Part shown: in pieces, positions 61,511 through 64,000 of the stretch
How the letters are laid out: the number at the start of each line of letters is the position of its first letter
Position numbering within the stretch: the first letter of the stretch is position 1
Source of the DNA: Bosea vaviloviae
GTDB taxonomy: Bacteria; Pseudomonadota; Alphaproteobacteria; Rhizobiales; Beijerinckiaceae
Assembly: GCF_001741865.1 (NCBI RefSeq)
Contig: NZ_CP017147.1
Span: forward strand, 5,943,001-6,007,000
Length of the DNA: 64,000 bases
Reading direction: 5' to 3'
Notes under the pieces: generated by a model
What the model was told of the DNA's origin: nothing
The model's input: the letters and a program-made list of their open reading frames with translations, nothing else
Databases searched by the model: none
Translations under genes and position numbers: made by a program

Positions 61511-62774
61511 TGTCCTGCCTGGATAGATTGGTGACAGACGAGCCCGGATAGAAGGGTGACAGTTTTTCCCTGGATAGTTGGGAGGGCTGGACCATGCCGT
61601 GGCGAGAGAGCTGTGCCATGGACGAACGGGTGCGTTTCATAGCCGACTGGCTGGCGGGCGACGTGTCGATGACCGAGCTTTGCGAGGTTTACGGGATCAG
61701 TCGCAAAGCTGGGTACAAGTGGCGGGCGCGCTATGAGGCTGAGGGCGCGTCGGGGCTTGCGAACCGGTCATCGGCGCCGCTTGCGCACGGGCTGGCGACG
61801 CCTGCGCCGTTGGTGGAGAAGATCCTGGACCTGCGACGGGCGCGGCCGAGCTGGGGTCCGCGCAAGATCGTGGCTAAGCTTGAGCAGCTGCATCCGGACT
61901 TGTCCTGGCCATCGCATTCGACGGCGCACGAGATCCTCAAGCGCCAGGGCCTGATATCGGGCCGCCGCCTCCGACGCCGTCCCCCGCCCCGGCTGGGCGC
62001 GCTGACCACACCCGAGCGGCCGAACCACGTCTGGGCTGTGGACCACAAGGGTTGGGTCACCCTGGGCGACGGCGAGCGCTGCGAGCCGCTGACCCTGGCC
62101 GACAGCTACAGCCGCTTCGTCCTGGCGGTCTCGGCGGGCGACGGCGTCCACACCGCCCAGGCCAAGCCGGTCATGCAACGCGCCTTCCAGGTCTATGGCC
62201 TGCCCGAGGTCATCCGTTCCGACAACGGCCCGCCCTTCGCCTCCACCAGCGCCTCCGGGCTCAGCGCCCTGTCGGCCTGGTGGATCAAGCTGGGCATCCA
62301 GCCCGAGCGCACCCGGCCCGGTTCTCCTCAGGAAAATGGCCGCCTCGAACGCTTCCATCTCACCCTGCTGGAAGCCATGCGGCCCGCTTCACTCAACCGC
62401 GCCGCCCAGGCTCAGCGCCTGGAAGCCTTCCGACGCGACTACAACCACGAACGGCCCCATCAGGCCCTTGGCCAGAAGCCCCCCGCCAGCTTCTACAATC
62501 CTTCGCCCCGGTCCATGCCCGACAAACTTCCCCAACCCGACTACCCGTCCGATCGAACCATCCGCAGGGTGCGTAGCAACGGCGAGATCAAGATCGAGGG
62601 CCGCCTCGTACAGATCTGCTCCGCCCTCAAAGGTGAGCCCGTAGCCCTCGAAGCGACAGAGCACGGCTGGTGCGTCTGGTTCTACAAACAACCCATCGGC
62701 CTCATCGACCACCAAGGCCAGAAACTGTCACCAATCTACCCAGGCTAAATTGTAACCAACCTATCCGCTGGACA
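61511..62774 (+). mobile_element. IS481-family-like insertion sequence
   Basis: The element encodes one DDE transposase and ends in imperfect inverted repeats of about 50 bases. The left end (TGTCCTGCCTGGATAGATTGG..) matches the reverse complement of the right end (TGTCCAGCGGATAGGTTGG..), each followed by a second GGTGACAGTTT block. A four-base direct repeat AGCG flanks it (61507-61510 and 62775-62778), consistent with a target-site duplication. The intact transposase suggests it may still be mobile. Confidence 0.85.
61594..62748 (+). CDS. IS481-family transposase
   Basis: The 384-residue protein has an N-terminal helix-turn-helix (VSMTELCEVYGISRKAGYKW), then an rve integrase core with catalytic D150 (WAVDHKGW), D210 (RSDNGPPF) and E247 (SPQENGRLERFH), the expected D-x36-E spacing, and YNHERPHQALGQKPPA. 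It appears complete. ATG 61594 and ATG 61618 are both possible starts, with GGGAGGG upstream of the first. Confidence 0.95.
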   Translation: MPWRESCAMDERVRFIADWLAGDVSMTELCEVYGISRKAGYKWRARYEAEGASGLANRSSAPLAHGLATPAPLVEKILDLRRARPSWGPRKIVAKLEQLHPDLSWPSHSTAHEILKRQGLISGRRLRRRPPPRLGALTTPERPNHVWAVDHKGWVTLGDGERCEPLTLADSYSRFVLAVSAGDGVHTAQAKPVMQRAFQVYGLPEVIRSDNGPPFASTSASGLSALSAWWIKLGIQPERTRPGSPQENGRLERFHLTLLEAMRPASLNRAAQAQRLEAFRRDYNHERPHQALGQKPPASFYNPSPRSMPDKLPQPDYPSDRTIRRVRSNGEIKIEGRLVQICSALKGEPVALEATEHGWCVWFYKQPIGLIDHQGQKLSPIYPG

Positions 62775-62847
62775 AGCGCGTAGCGCTGACGGATGAGGGA
62801 AGGATGGCTCACCCAGTCGCAGAGCCCTCATCCGCCCCTGCCGGGGC

Positions 62848-62871
62848 ACCTTCTCCCCCGAGGGGAGAAGG
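62848..62871. repeat. Right arm of the palindromic intergenic repeat split by the IS element
   Basis: CACCTTCTCCCCCGAGGGGAGAAG is the reverse complement of the sequence at 61481-61504. The preceding CCCTCATCCG pairs with CGGATGAGGG near 62790. Confidence 0.75.
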
Positions 62872-63014
62872 GAAGAAAACCGTCGTGCGTCCCAAACGCC
62901 CTCTCGATCTCGCATTGGTGATCGACAAGCACCCAGCTCCGCTTGTCGCCCCCGCCTCCCCCTCCTACTCTGACCGAAACCAGGATCAGGCTCCGGGAGG
63001 GGAGAGAGGCTGCT

Positions 63015-64000
63015 ATGAACCCCGAGGGGAAACGGATCATGCAGCATCTGCGGCACTGCGCCCTGCTCGCGGGCGCCCTGTTCGCGACCTCGCCCGCTCT
63101 GGCCGAGGCGCTGCAGCCATTGCGTCGCATCGAGGCCACGAGCGACTTCGCCGGCAAGAAGCCCGGCAAGGCCGCCCATGATGTCAGCGGCATGGCCTGC
63201 ATGCCGGCGCGCGAGGGTAAGCAGCGCTGCCTGCTGATCAATGACGAGAACACGGCCGCGCAATTCGCAACGCTGAATGACGGCGCCCTCACGCCCGGCG
63301 AGAATGTGCCGCTGCTTGGCGACGGGCCATCGCCAGCGACGCTCGGCGCTCCCCCCGCGGTGGCCTGCCCCGAACAGGGCAAGTTCCGCGATCTCGACGG
63401 CGAAAGCGTCGCATTTGCCGCGTCCTATTTCTATGTCGCCGGCTCGCATGGCTGCTCGCGCCATTCCGGTCAGTTCCGGCTTTCGGCCTTCCACCTCGCC
63501 CGCATCAAGGTCGACGCCAGTGGTCGAGCTGAAGGCGCGCCCGAATTGACCTATCGCCTGAGCGACCTGCTGCGCCGGGCAGGTACGGCTGGCGGCTTCT
63601 TCGGCCGGGACCTGAAGAGCGCCAACGGCATGAATGTCGAGGCGATCGCCGTTGCCGGAGACCGGCTCTGGGCCGGCCTGCGCGCGCCCTCGCTCGGCGG
63701 CAAGGCCTTCCTCGTCGGCGCGAGCCTCGCCGATCTCTTCGCCGTGGGGCACGGACCGGCGCGCGGCGAGCCCAGGCTCGTGGCCGTCCCGCTCGGAGGC
63801 CAGCGCGGCTTTCGCGATCTCGCGGCCCTTGGGGATGGCCGGCTGCTTGCTCTGGTCGGCCCGGCGCAGGAACAGGATCTGGACTATGCGGTGATGCTCA
63901 TCGATCCGACGCGGCCCGAGGCGGTGCGGGAGCTGGGCAGGCTGCGCAGCCGCGACAGCGCCAAGGCCGAGGCACTCGTCATCACCGGCGAGGGCGCCGC
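63015..64000 (+). CDS. DUF3616-like secreted protein, 5' part (truncated by the window edge)
   Basis: The frame is open from ATG 63015 to the end of the window, so the C terminus is missing. It starts with a signal peptide (CALLAGALFATSPALAEA), then KAAHDVSGMACMPAR, CLLINDENTAAQFATL, DLDGESVAF, FYVAGSHGCSR and GGFFGRDLKSANGMNVEAIAV, a beta-propeller-like pattern typical of DUF3616 exported proteins. ATG 63039 is a second start option. Role unknown. It begins about 140 bases after the split repeat. Confidence 0.8.
   Translation, partial: MNPEGKRIMQHLRHCALLAGALFATSPALAEALQPLRRIEATSDFAGKKPGKAAHDVSGMACMPAREGKQRCLLINDENTAAQFATLNDGALTPGENVPLLGDGPSPATLGAPPAVACPEQGKFRDLDGESVAFAASYFYVAGSHGCSRHSGQFRLSAFHLARIKVDASGRAEGAPELTYRLSDLLRRAGTAGGFFGRDLKSANGMNVEAIAVAGDRLWAGLRAPSLGGKAFLVGASLADLFAVGHGPARGEPRLVAVPLGGQRGFRDLAALGDGRLLALVGPAQEQDLDYAVMLIDPTRPEAVRELGRLRSRDSAKAEALVITGEGA

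Noticed and set aside
61247-61534. A plus-strand frame starting in the mirror arm of the ArsR operator
   Set aside because: It starts in the palindrome, has no ribosome-binding site or conserved pattern, and runs into the repeat and IS end.

Overview
The window is high-GC DNA from an alphaproteobacterium of the order Hyphomicrobiales; the gene set would suit Bosea or a close relative. That placement rests on lineage-typical families seen here: an RT0821/Lpp0805-type surface lipoprotein, a TIGR02301-like periplasmic protein, a RibB with a degenerate RibA tail, TadG-like VWA proteins and several palindromic intergenic repeat families. No rRNA, tRNA or CRISPR array was seen, and the only clear mobile element is one IS481-type insertion sequence near the right end.

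Positions 1-14956 form an uptake and hydrolysis locus. A minus-strand seven-gene operon (14004 down to 5304) encodes an intact M20 peptidase, a Tat-type substrate-binding protein, two dipeptide-type permeases, a fused double ATPase, and two hydrolase-fold proteins (M20 and M24) that have lost most metal ligands. A second substrate-binding protein and a C45 acyltransferase/hydrolase are transcribed away from a GntR regulator and a class III aminotransferase. Two more GntR regulators flank the locus. The genes would fit import and breakdown of an amide- or peptide-like compound, whose identity the sequence does not give.

Positions 15099-29082 are mixed: phosphoglucomutase, a secreted protein with an 18-bp tandem repeat in its signal region, an acyl-CoA synthetase, MarR, amidase, a second class III aminotransferase, a metallophosphoesterase, an L,D-transpeptidase lipoprotein, a histone-deacetylase-fold hydrolase, and a divergent LysR/quinone oxidoreductase pair.

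Positions 29238-44811 hold mostly conserved metabolic genes: an HTH-RibBX fusion, aroC, a 1337-residue membrane NRPS of the Pls (epsilon-poly-lysine synthetase) type, a histidine phosphatase, folP-folB-folK, fabI, a DnaJ protein, pdxH and a tightly overlapping SDR-NUDIX-TIGR02301 run. The NRPS is the strongest candidate for an undescribed biosynthetic capacity: its adenylation pocket, read by eye, carries extra acidic residues that suggest a basic amino acid.

Positions 44812-51922 are accessory: an HxlR regulator opposite a frameshifted NAD(P)-dependent reductase, a GFA-family protein, a duplicated gene fragment, PagL, an ECF42-type sigma factor with two tandem DGPF/YCII proteins, and a nitronate monooxygenase opposite a LysR gene whose 3' end is made of a repeat element. 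Positions 51994-64000 contain a dihydroorotase, ygfZ-tag-HD hydrolase, two paralogous TadG-like VWA proteins with matching leaders, malate synthase, an ArsR/SRPBCC pair, the IS element, and the start of a DUF3616-like secreted protein cut by the window edge.
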